NCBI GenBank assembly: GCA_028877005.1 | Contig: JAGWPI010000219.1 | Location: 1 to 17,499, forward strand | Direction: 5' to 3' | Origin: Bacteroidota bacterium | GTDB lineage: Bacteria > Bacteroidota > Bacteroidia > Chitinophagales > Chitinophagaceae | Length of the DNA: 17,499 bases | Shown: in pieces, positions 8,539 to 15,954 of the stretch | Layout: every line of letters starts with the position of its first letter | Position numbering within the stretch: position 1 is the stretch's first letter | The notes under the pieces: generated by a model | What the model was told of the DNA's origin: nothing | Databases searched by the model: none | What the model saw: only the letters and a program-made list of their open reading frames with translations | Made by a program: the position numbers and the translations under genes

Positions 8539-10302
8539 ATGAAGTTCTTTTCTCTTTTTTTTGTAATGATAGCAGTTACAGTAAATGTGAATGCACAAGA
8601 AAAGCAAACTACTTATTGTAATCCCATTAATATTGATTATGGCTATACGCCCATTCCAAATTTTAGTGAAGCGGGACGTCATCGTGCTACTGCTGACCCC
8701 GTAATTGTATGCTATAAAAATGATTATTATTTGTTTTCAACCAATCAATGGGGGTACTGGTGGAGTCATGATATGTTGCATTGGAATTTTATAGCAAGAA
8801 AATTTTTGCGACCATGGAATAAAGGATATGATGAACTTTGTGCACCGGCAGTTGGTATTTTGGGCGATACTATGATTGTTTTTGGCTCAACATACACCTC
8901 TAATTTTACTGTTTGGATGAGTACTAGTCCTAAAAATAATGAATGGAAACCTTGGGTAGATTCCTTTTCTATAGGCGGATGGGATCCTGACTTTTTTGTA
9001 GATACTGATGGAAAACTATATATGTATAATGGTAGCAGTAATAGGTATCCTTTATATGGAATTGAATTAAATAGAACAACATTAGCACCTATAGGAACTA
9101 GAAAAGAAATGTATTTATTAGAGCCTTGGCGCTATGGATGGCAACGTTTTGGTGAATACATGGATAATACTTTTTTAGATCCTTTTATTGAAGGAGCATG
9201 GATGACAAAGCACAATAAAAAATATTATTTGCAATATGGTGCTCCTGGTACAGAAATGAGTGGTTATGCTGATGGTGTGGTAGTTGGTGATCATCCATTA
9301 GGGCCCTTTACCCCACAGTCTGATCCATTGTCTTTTAAGCCCGGAGGTTTTGCACGGGGTGCCGGTCATGGAAGTACATTTCAGGATCCGTGGAATAATT
9401 GGTGGCATGTATCAACAATGGTAATTAGTGTAAAAAATAATTTTGAACGTAGGTTGGGTATTTGGCCGGCCGGTTTTGATCAGGATGATGTAATGTATTG
9501 CAATACATCATTTGGTGATTATCCACATTACTTACCACAGGAAATACAAAATAATAACCATGCTACACTAAACGGAAGTGGCTTTACGGGATGGATGCTT
9601 CTGAATTATAATAAACCGGTACAGGTATCTTCAACTTTAGGCGGATTTGTACCTAATAATGCAGTTGATGAAAATATTAAAACTTATTGGAGCGCCGTAT
9701 CTGGTAATAAGGGCGAGTGGATTATTACAGATTTAGGTGCATCTGATTCAGTTTGTGCTATACAAATTAACTATGCAGATCAAGATGTAGAAAGCCAATT
9801 TTTGGGTAAACAAATGGGTATTTTTCATCAATATATATTGTATCATTCAAATGATGGACAGCACTGGTCAGTATTAGTAAATAAATCTGCCAACAAAACA
9901 GATATTCCGCATGAATATGTTGAGCTTGCTCAACCAGTTAAAACTCGTTATATAAAATTAGAAAATATACATATGCCTACCGGAAAATTCGCTATTAGTG
10001 GATTGCGAGTTTTTGGAAAAGGGTTGGGCGCTATTCCGGATACAGTAAAAAATTTTACTGTTTTACGAACTGAAAAAGATAAACGGAGTGCTTGGTTAAA
10101 ATGGCAGTTGGTTGATAATGCTTACGCCTATAATATTTATTTTGGAACAGACCCCAATAAATTATACAATGCTATAATGGTTTATAATCAAAATGAATAT
10201 TGGTACAAAGGAATGGATAAAGAAAAAGCTTATTACTTTTCTATTGAAGCCATTAATGAAAATGGTATTTCAAAAAAAACTACTCCCATTCTGGTTCCAT
10301 AA
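8539..10302 (+). CDS. GH43-like five-bladed propeller glycosidase with discoidin (F5/8) and Fn3 domains
   Basis: This 587-residue exported protein has a signal peptide with cleavage near VNA/Q (residue 19-20). Residues about 26-335 form a GH43-type propeller. The three acids expected for this fold are visible: Asp53 in TADPVI (base), Asp149 in GGWDPDFF (pKa modulator) and Glu218 in FIEGAW (acid). A GHGSTFQD loop follows. Residues about 358-498 are a discoidin/F5-8C carbohydrate-binding-like module (VDENIKTYWSA, KGEWIITDLG, TRYIKLENI, AISGLRVFG), and about 502-587 an Fn3 domain. GH43 members cleave arabinofuranosyl, xylosyl or galactosyl linkages by inversion, so its presence beside GH144 and GH3 enzymes suggests side-chain removal or an activity not yet described. 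The 3-bp gap from the preceding stop implies translational coupling. The fold assignment is good; the substrate is unknown and the GH43 subfamily cannot be fixed by eye. Confidence 0.82.
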   Translation: MKFFSLFFVMIAVTVNVNAQEKQTTYCNPINIDYGYTPIPNFSEAGRHRATADPVIVCYKNDYYLFSTNQWGYWWSHDMLHWNFIARKFLRPWNKGYDELCAPAVGILGDTMIVFGSTYTSNFTVWMSTSPKNNEWKPWVDSFSIGGWDPDFFVDTDGKLYMYNGSSNRYPLYGIELNRTTLAPIGTRKEMYLLEPWRYGWQRFGEYMDNTFLDPFIEGAWMTKHNKKYYLQYGAPGTEMSGYADGVVVGDHPLGPFTPQSDPLSFKPGGFARGAGHGSTFQDPWNNWWHVSTMVISVKNNFERRLGIWPAGFDQDDVMYCNTSFGDYPHYLPQEIQNNNHATLNGSGFTGWMLLNYNKPVQVSSTLGGFVPNNAVDENIKTYWSAVSGNKGEWIITDLGASDSVCAIQINYADQDVESQFLGKQMGIFHQYILYHSNDGQHWSVLVNKSANKTDIPHEYVELAQPVKTRYIKLENIHMPTGKFAISGLRVFGKGLGAIPDTVKNFTVLRTEKDKRSAWLKWQLVDNAYAYNIYFGTDPNKLYNAIMVYNQNEYWYKGMDKEKAYYFSIEAINENGISKKTTPILVP

Positions 10303-10327
10303 TTCAGTAAATATTAAATAAAATTTT

Positions 10328-12607
10328 ATGAAAAAAAAGTATTTATTGTTCTTGGCTGTTATTGTTTTCAATCATATAACTTATGCACAAACTGCAACTA
10401 CCAAAATGAATCAATTCATTGATAGGTTGATGCAAGAAATGACTTTAGAAGAAAAGATTGGTCAATTAAATTTATTAACTCCGGGTGGTGGCATTCCTAC
10501 CGGGGCAGTTGTTAGCAGCGATGTTGAAACAAAAATTAAAAATGGGCAAGTTGGCGGTTTGTTTGGTGTAATTGGTGCTGATAAAGTACTGCAAGCACAA
10601 CGCATAGCTATTGAAAATTCACGATTGCATATTCCATTAATTTTTGGCTCCGATGTTATACATGGTCATAAAACAACTTTTCCCATTCCATTAGGTTTAG
10701 CTTGCAGTTGGGATACTATTTTAATTAAACAAACCGCTCGAGCTGCTGCTATTGAAGCTACCGCAGATGGTTTAAGTTGGGCATTTTCGCCCATGGTAGA
10801 TATTTGTCGCGATCCAAGATGGGGCCGTATTGCAGAGGGTGCAGGAGAAGATGCATTTTTAGGTAGCGCTATTGCGGGCGTTATGGTAAGAGGATATCAA
10901 AATAACGACCTGAGGAAAGATAATACCGTTATGGCTTGTGTAAAACATTTTGCATTATATGGGGCCGCTGAGGGTGGTCGCGATTATAATACGGTTGACA
11001 TGAGTAAAATTAGAATGTACAATGATTATTTGCCCCCCTATAAAGCTGCAATAGATGCCGGCGCAGGTAGTGTAATGAGTTCATTTAATGTTATTGATGA
11101 TGTTCCGGCAACGGGTAATAGCTGGTTATTAACAAATTTATTAAGAAAGCAATGGCATTTTAATGGTTTCGTTGTCAGTGATTATACTTCAGTAAATGAG
11201 ATGGAAGCACATGGGTTAGGTAATTTGCAAGAGGTGTCTGCTTTGGCACTTAAGGCGGGACTAGACATGGATATGGTGGGTGAAGGTTTTTTAACCACTT
11301 TAAAAACATCCTTACAGCAAAAAAAAATTACATTAAATGATATAAATAATGCTTGTAGAAGGATATTACAGGCAAAATATAAGCTTGGTTTATTTGATAA
11401 TCCCTACCGTAATGTGTCGCCTAATAGGGCAAAGGATATTTTATCGCTTGAACATTTATTACTCTCCCGTAAAGCGGCAGCAAAATCATGTGTACTATTA
11501 AAAAATAATAATGTATTGCCTTTGCAGCGAAAAGGTGTTATTGCATTGGTTGGTCCTTTGGCAGATAGCAAACGTAATATGTTAGGTACTTGGAGTGTAG
11601 CAGGCGATTGGCATAAATCTGTTACACTAAAAGAAGGTATGGAAAACATAGTCGGTAATTCAGCTAGAATTATATATGCCAAAGGGGCAAATATATCTGA
11701 TGATACTGCATTTAATAAAAGAGTAAATGTATTTGGCGAAGAAATTGAGATGGGCCCCGCCTCAGCAGAAACAATGATACATGAAGCAGTGGCTGCTGCT
11801 AAAAATGCTGATATCGTAGTTGCAGCTCTGGGAGAAGCAGCTGATATGAGCGGTGAATCGTCTAGCCGTGCAGATATAGGCTTACCTGAAAGCCAACAAA
11901 AACTTTTGGAGGCGTTAGTGCAAACAGGTAAACCAATTGTAATTGTACTTTTTAACGGTAGGCCGATGGCGTTAGTAAAGGAAAACTCTATGGCTTCTGC
12001 CATACTTGATGTTTGGTTTGGCGGCACCGAAGCCGGTAATGGTATTGCAGATGTTTTGTTTGGTAATGAAAACCCTTCCGGTAAATTAACTGCCTCATTC
12101 CCTTACAGTGTAGGGCAAATTCCGGTATATTATAATCATCTTAATACCGGCCGTCCATATGTATTAGGTGGTCCAACTAAATTCAAATCTGATTATTTAG
12201 ACATACCTAACGCACCGCTGTTTCCGTTTGGTTATGGTTTAAGCTATACTAAATTTCAATATTCTCCTATTACATTATCTGATTCTGTTTTAGACAACAA
12301 TACTACCATATATGCTTCAGTAACTGTTACTAACACCGGTAATTATGATGGGGAAGAGGTGGTGCAATTGTACCTTCGTGAAGAAGTAGCTTCCATTAGT
12401 CGGCCGGTTAAAATGTTAAAAGGATTTCAAAAAATTTACCTTAAAAAAGGGGAATCTAAAACTGTTCGTTTCCCTTTACAAGTGGATGCTTTAAAATTTT
12501 ATAATAGTGATTTGGCTTTTGTTGCTGAGTCAGGAAAATATGATGTAATGATTGGTACAAGTAGTATTGATGTGCAAACTGCCTCATTTACATACAATAA
12601 TCAATAA
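10328..12607 (+). CDS. GH3 beta-glucosidase, BglX-like, periplasmic
   Basis: This enzyme releases glucose from the non-reducing ends of beta-gluco-oligosaccharides with retention. The 759 residues begin with a signal peptide ending near TYA/QTA. The order is the GH3 N-terminal barrel (EKIGQLNLL, DPRWGRIAEGAGED, VKHFALYGAAEGGRDYNTVD, GFVVSDYTS with nucleophile Asp285), the C-terminal sandwich (ADMSGESSSRADIGLPESQQ with probable acid/base Glu510), and a C-terminal Fn3-like domain (GEEVVQLYLREEVASISRP). Length and domain order match BglX-type enzymes. As last gene of the PUL, 25 bp after the GH43-like gene and closed by a terminator, it is inferred to finish sophoro-oligosaccharides; GH3 enzymes acting on beta-1,2 linkages are known. 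GH3 specificity is broad, so the linkage rests on context. Confidence 0.93.
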   Translation: MKKKYLLFLAVIVFNHITYAQTATTKMNQFIDRLMQEMTLEEKIGQLNLLTPGGGIPTGAVVSSDVETKIKNGQVGGLFGVIGADKVLQAQRIAIENSRLHIPLIFGSDVIHGHKTTFPIPLGLACSWDTILIKQTARAAAIEATADGLSWAFSPMVDICRDPRWGRIAEGAGEDAFLGSAIAGVMVRGYQNNDLRKDNTVMACVKHFALYGAAEGGRDYNTVDMSKIRMYNDYLPPYKAAIDAGAGSVMSSFNVIDDVPATGNSWLLTNLLRKQWHFNGFVVSDYTSVNEMEAHGLGNLQEVSALALKAGLDMDMVGEGFLTTLKTSLQQKKITLNDINNACRRILQAKYKLGLFDNPYRNVSPNRAKDILSLEHLLLSRKAAAKSCVLLKNNNVLPLQRKGVIALVGPLADSKRNMLGTWSVAGDWHKSVTLKEGMENIVGNSARIIYAKGANISDDTAFNKRVNVFGEEIEMGPASAETMIHEAVAAAKNADIVVAALGEAADMSGESSSRADIGLPESQQKLLEALVQTGKPIVIVLFNGRPMALVKENSMASAILDVWFGGTEAGNGIADVLFGNENPSGKLTASFPYSVGQIPVYYNHLNTGRPYVLGGPTKFKSDYLDIPNAPLFPFGYGLSYTKFQYSPITLSDSVLDNNTTIYASVTVTNTGNYDGEEVVQLYLREEVASISRPVKMLKGFQKIYLKKGESKTVRFPLQVDALKFYNSDLAFVAESGKYDVMIGTSSIDVQTASFTYNNQ

Positions 12608-12631
12608 TTTTTAGCAGTCGTTTTGTTAGAT

Positions 12632-12668
12632 AGGGCCTATTGTAACTTTTTACAGTGGCCCTTTTTTT
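12632..12668 (+). terminator. Rho-independent terminator ending the PUL
   Basis: AGGGCC (12632-12637) pairs perfectly with GGCCCT (12657-12662). Inside it, TGTAA (12641-12645) pairs with TTACA (12650-12654) around a CTTT loop, joined by an A-U and a U-G pair past one bulged U. The stem runs straight into seven consecutive T (12662-12668). It starts 24 bp after the GH3 stop codon, marking the 3' boundary of the operon. Confidence 0.92.
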
Positions 12669-12731
12669 ATCAATCAGTTTCTAATGCTAATTTGCCATTT
12701 TTACTTTATCTTTTCTTATAAATTAAATGGT

Positions 12732-14111
12732 ATGCAAGCCAATTATTTGCCACTCTTACACCAGCTAAAAGCCTATTATCAAACAGGCATAACCAAAAAT
12801 TATGAATTTAGGAAAAGTCAATTACAACGTTTAAAGACGGCCATACTTGCTAATGAAGCGGCTTTATATACAGCATTGCAAGCCGATTTAAAAAAAAGCA
12901 AAGAAGAAGCATGGGTAACGGAGTTAGGTATGGTGATTGCAGAAATTAATTTTGCCTTGAAGCATTTAAACAAATGGATGAAGCCTCAAAAAGTGCATAC
13001 AAATTTGGTTAATTTGCCCTCTGTTAGTAGTATTTATCACGAACCGTGGGGTGTTGTATTAATTGTTGCACCTTGGAATTATCCTGTGCAATTATTATTA
13101 AGCCCATTGGTAGGCGCCATTGCTGCAGGTAATGTGGCTGTAATAAAACCTAGCGAATTTGCTACTGCAACTGCGCTTGTTTTACAAAAAATAATAGCAG
13201 AAACATTTCCAGAAAATTACATTTTGTGTATTCTTGGCAATGGTGCAGAAGTGGTACCCTCATTGTTGGAAGATTTTACATTTGATTATTTATTTTATAC
13301 CGGAAGTACAATAGTTGGTAAAGCTATTTACCAGCAGGCAGCGAAAAAATTAGTGCCTGTTACTTTGGAATTAGGTGGTAAAAGTCCTTGTATCATAGAG
13401 GCAGATGCCCATTTGTCGGTGGCAGCCAAACGAATAGCGGTTACCAAATTTTCGAACTGTGGGCAAATGTGTGTAGCACCTGATTATGTATTGGTGCATA
13501 GTTCAGTTTATGATGCTTTTGTACAAGAAATGAAAAAAGTTATTCAACTTTTTTTTGGCGATGATGCTATTAATAGTGATAGTTATGGAAAAATAATTAA
13601 TGAAAAACAATGGAGCCGAATAGTAGGCTATTTGCAACAGGGTACCATTTTAGCGGGCGGTATATATAATTTTGAAAAATTATTTATAGCTCCTACCTTA
13701 TTAGCAGTATCTAATTTGAATGCAGGAGTAATGCAAGATGAAATTTTTGGCCCAGTATTACCCATTCTTTCTTTTTCTACACCGGAAGAGGCTGCAAATG
13801 TTATCTCCAACCATCCCAATCCATTGGCATTTTATGTGTTTTCTCAATCTAAAAAAAATGTTGCCTATTGGCTGGAAAGAGTTGCTTCCGGAGGGGTATG
13901 TATTAATAATGCTAGCTGGCATTTAACCAATCCCAATTTACCTTTTGGTGGAAGGGGGACAAGTGGTATGGGGATGTATCATGGCAAATATTCTTTTAAT
14001 ACATTCTCCCATCAAAAGGCAGTAATGCAAACACCCGTTTGGTTTGATCCTGCTGTAAAATATCCCCCTTTTAAAGGGAAACTGCGTTTGTTTAAATGGT
14101 TAATTCGTTAA
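12732..14111 (+). CDS. Aldehyde dehydrogenase, class 3 (ALDH3-like) family
   Basis: It oxidises aldehydes, probably fatty or aromatic, to acids with NAD(P)+. The start at 12732 gives 459 residues, the usual ALDH3 length, and begins the first conserved helix; an in-frame ATG at 12684 would add 16 hydrophobic residues next to the upstream terminator and is less likely. Visible motifs are PWNYP with the oxyanion Asn (residues about 113-117), FYTGST, LELGGKSP with Glu213, NCGQMCVAP with catalytic Cys247, EIFGPVLPI, NPLAFYVFSQ, and PFGGRGTSGMGMYHG, which is characteristic of ALDH3. No signal peptide is seen, so it should be cytosolic, possibly peripheral to the membrane through its basic C-terminus. 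It is transcribed after the PUL terminator and so is probably independent of it. The family is sure; the physiological substrate is not known. Confidence 0.92.
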   Translation: MQANYLPLLHQLKAYYQTGITKNYEFRKSQLQRLKTAILANEAALYTALQADLKKSKEEAWVTELGMVIAEINFALKHLNKWMKPQKVHTNLVNLPSVSSIYHEPWGVVLIVAPWNYPVQLLLSPLVGAIAAGNVAVIKPSEFATATALVLQKIIAETFPENYILCILGNGAEVVPSLLEDFTFDYLFYTGSTIVGKAIYQQAAKKLVPVTLELGGKSPCIIEADAHLSVAAKRIAVTKFSNCGQMCVAPDYVLVHSSVYDAFVQEMKKVIQLFFGDDAINSDSYGKIINEKQWSRIVGYLQQGTILAGGIYNFEKLFIAPTLLAVSNLNAGVMQDEIFGPVLPILSFSTPEEAANVISNHPNPLAFYVFSQSKKNVAYWLERVASGGVCINNASWHLTNPNLPFGGRGTSGMGMYHGKYSFNTFSHQKAVMQTPVWFDPAVKYPPFKGKLRLFKWLIR

Positions 14112-14171
14112 TTTATTTTCAATTTTAAACTTCTTAGGCAGGCATTTGTTCTTAAATAATTAAATAAATGT

Positions 14172-14762
14172 ATGACAGGAAAACAAGTTTTTTTAAAATG
14201 GTTATATCCTTTTACCATGCAAATGGGTAAATGGTTATCCGAAAAAAAAAATATTCAAATAAATGCGCATTTTATTAAACCCACAACTAGCTTTTATGAT
14301 TTGCAGGCAGTAAATAATGCTGGTACCGTGGTTCATTTTTCTGAATGGGAAGCTAAGAAAGTGTTGATTGTAAATACGGCCAGTTTTTGCGGATTTACTG
14401 CGCAGTATGCTGAATTACAAAAATTATATGATTTGTACCCATCCAAATTAATTATTTTGGCGTTTCCTTCAAACGATTTTAAAGAACAGGAACCCGATAC
14501 AAATGCACAAATTGCACAATTTTGTTCTCTTAATTACGGTGTACAGTTTCTGTTAATGCAAAAATCAGTTGTGGTAAAGTCTGAAATGCAGCACCCGGTA
14601 TTTCAATGGTTAAGCAACGCTGATAAAAACGGTTGGAATAATCAGGCACCTGTATGGAATTTTAATAAATATTTGGTGAATGAAAGTGGTATCTTAACCC
14701 ATTACTTTTCATCGTTTATTTCACCCTTATCCCCTCAAATGAAAGCTGCAATTGAACAATGA
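14172..14762 (+). CDS. Glutathione peroxidase homologue (probable thioredoxin-dependent peroxidase)
   Basis: It reduces hydrogen peroxide or lipid hydroperoxides. The 196 residues contain the GPx catalytic set: peroxidatic Cys73 in NTASFCGFT, Gln106 in NDFKEQEP, and Trp162-Asn163 in VWNFNKYLV. The middle Cys of the usual FPCNQF motif is Ser100 here, but Cys118 in QFCSLNYGV aligns with the resolving Cys of yeast Gpx3-type enzymes (C73 to C118 spacing 45). A 2-Cys, thioredoxin-reduced mechanism is therefore expected. About 35 residues precede the conserved SFYDLQAV start of the domain; they are basic and hydrophobic but lack a clear cleavage site, and similar extensions occur in Bacteroidota homologues as I recall. 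It lies 60 bp after the aldehyde dehydrogenase gene in the same direction and converges with dusB. Confidence 0.92.
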   Translation: MTGKQVFLKWLYPFTMQMGKWLSEKKNIQINAHFIKPTTSFYDLQAVNNAGTVVHFSEWEAKKVLIVNTASFCGFTAQYAELQKLYDLYPSKLIILAFPSNDFKEQEPDTNAQIAQFCSLNYGVQFLLMQKSVVVKSEMQHPVFQWLSNADKNGWNNQAPVWNFNKYLVNESGILTHYFSSFISPLSPQMKAAIEQ

Positions 14763-14862
14763 GGTAGCTTGCACAATTTGCTGCGTAAGGATAAGAATGC
14801 ACAAGTGTGCGACGCAACAGCAGCCGATATTGCTTATACAGCTGGTGCCATAAAGCTATACC
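14763..14862. other. Convergent intergenic region with imperfect self-complementarity
   Basis: This roughly 100-base stretch separates the peroxidase stop codon from the dusB stop and overlaps its last codons. By count about 47 percent is G or C, more than its AT-rich surroundings. Outer bases GGTAGCTT (14763-14770) can pair with AAGCTATACC (14853-14862) with a TA bulge. TGCTG-CGT (14779-14786) can pair with ACG-CAA-CAGCA (14812-14822) with a three-base bulge, and GCAC/GTGC (14799-14802, 14807-14810) forms a small hairpin. No T-tract follows on either strand, so it is not a standard terminator. No reading frame of note is present. Confidence 0.35.
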
Positions 14863-15893
14863 GGACATTTTTCATGATAGTTAATTAGTTCAATGGGGGT
14901 TCGTTCAAAAATATAACCGTTATAATTCTCTTCAATTTCAGACAGTATTGCCAATACTTCATTCATTTCTTTTACAGTAACTAATTTATTTCTGTATTCT
15001 TTAATACCCGGTAAGTTTTTTAAATAATTGGCATAGTGGCGACGCATTTCATTTATGCCAACAATTGGGCCTTTCCATTCTATAGATTTGATAAGATGTT
15101 TTTTGCATACGTCAATTCGTTCCCGTATAGTTGGTGATGGTAATAAAGTTTTTGTTGCTAAATAATGTTTAATTTCTCTGAAAATCCAAGGATAGCCAAT
15201 GGCAGCTCTGCCAATCATAATACCATCTATTCCATATCTGTTTTTGTATTCAAAAGCCTTTTCAGGGGAGTCAATATCACCATTTCCAAAAATGGGAATT
15301 TGAATGCGTGGATTGTTTTTTACTTTGGCAATCAGCGTCCAATCTGCCTCACCTTTATACATTTGTGATCGAGTTCGACCATGTATTGCTAACGCTTTAA
15401 TGCCCACATCTTGTAGGCGTTCAGCTACTTCTTCAATATTTTTTGAGTGTTCATCCCAGCCCAGCCTTGTTTTTACTGTTACCGGTAAATGTGTTGACTT
15501 TACCACCGATTCAGTTAATCTTACCATTAAATCTATATCTTTCAATACACCGGCACCGGCACCTTTGCTCACCACTTTTTTAACCGGGCATCCAAAGTTA
15601 ATATCTACCAAATCTGGTTGAACGGTTTCTACAATTTTTGCACTAAGGGCCATGGCCTCTTCATCGCCACCAAAAATTTGAATGCCAATAGGGCGCTCAT
15701 AATCAAAAATGTCTAATTTTCGTCTACTTTTAATAGCATCACGAATTAATCCCTCACTCGAAATAAATTCTGTGTACATTAAATCTGCTCCATTTTCTTT
15801 ACATACTGCTCTAAATGGCGGATCACTTACATCTTCCATTGGCGCTAATAATAAAGGAAAGGACGGTAAGCTGATGTTTCCTATTTTTACCAT
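14856..15893 (-). CDS. dusB: tRNA-dihydrouridine synthase, DusB family
   Basis: This flavoenzyme reduces specific uridines in tRNA D-loops to dihydrouridine using FMN and NADPH. The 345 residues fit the family. Residues 1-240 are the FMN-binding TIM barrel: PLLLAPMEDVSDPPFR near the start, VDINFGCPVKKVV with the proton-donor Cys102, VTVKTRLGWDE, LAIHGRTRSQMYKGEADW, FGNGDI, and GIMIGRAAIGYPWIF. The rest is the helical tRNA-binding domain. The DDIN-like VDINFGCP motif and the GRTRSQMYKGEADW block favour the DusB/NifR3 subgroup, which is also the common Dus type in Bacteroidota. The ATG (15891-15893) immediately precedes the conserved KIGNISLPSFPLLLAPM start. It is transcribed divergently from the CPBP protease gene and convergently with the peroxidase gene. 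Cytosolic. Confidence 0.95.
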   Translation of the reverse strand: MVKIGNISLPSFPLLLAPMEDVSDPPFRAVCKENGADLMYTEFISSEGLIRDAIKSRRKLDIFDYERPIGIQIFGGDEEAMALSAKIVETVQPDLVDINFGCPVKKVVSKGAGAGVLKDIDLMVRLTESVVKSTHLPVTVKTRLGWDEHSKNIEEVAERLQDVGIKALAIHGRTRSQMYKGEADWTLIAKVKNNPRIQIPIFGNGDIDSPEKAFEYKNRYGIDGIMIGRAAIGYPWIFREIKHYLATKTLLPSPTIRERIDVCKKHLIKSIEWKGPIVGINEMRRHYANYLKNLPGIKEYRNKLVTVKEMNEVLAILSEIEENYNGYIFERTPIELINYHEKCPV

Positions 15894-15910
15894 TCCATTA
15901 AAAATTAATT

Positions 15911-15939
15911 GGTTAGTTAGTAACCAGAGTGCAAATTTA
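15911..15939 (-). promoter_or_regulatory. Candidate dusB promoter -7 element and leader hairpin
   Basis: Read on the minus strand, TAAATTTG (15939-15932) exactly matches the Bacteroidota primary sigma -7 consensus TAnnTTTG, and lies about 40 bases upstream of the dusB ATG. I found no convincing TTTG-type -33 element at the expected distance. Just downstream, GGTTA-GTTAG-TAACC (15911-15925) is a perfect 5-bp inverted repeat that would lie at or just after the transcription start. Confidence 0.45.
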
Positions 15940-15954
15940 CAATCTTAGTAATAA

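Noticed and set aside
11404..12027. Minus-strand open frame of 207 codons opposite the GH3 gene
   Set aside because: The plus frame has unmistakable GH3 motifs throughout, and the antisense product shows no recognisable domain or own regulatory signals. It is a by-product of codon use in the real gene.
12684..12731. Longer aldehyde dehydrogenase start at 12684
   Set aside because: It adds 16 hydrophobic residues not typical of the family and starts only 16 bp after the terminator T-run. ATG at 12732 gives the standard ALDH3 length.
12669..12731. TAATTTG before the aldehyde dehydrogenase gene as a -7 promoter element
   Set aside because: The spacing between TA and TTTG is one base instead of two and no -33 partner was seen, so it is too weak to call although a promoter is expected there.
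15304..15621. Plus-strand frame of 105 codons opposite dusB
   Set aside because: It covers the most conserved part of DusB (the active-site Cys region) and has no family resemblance of its own.
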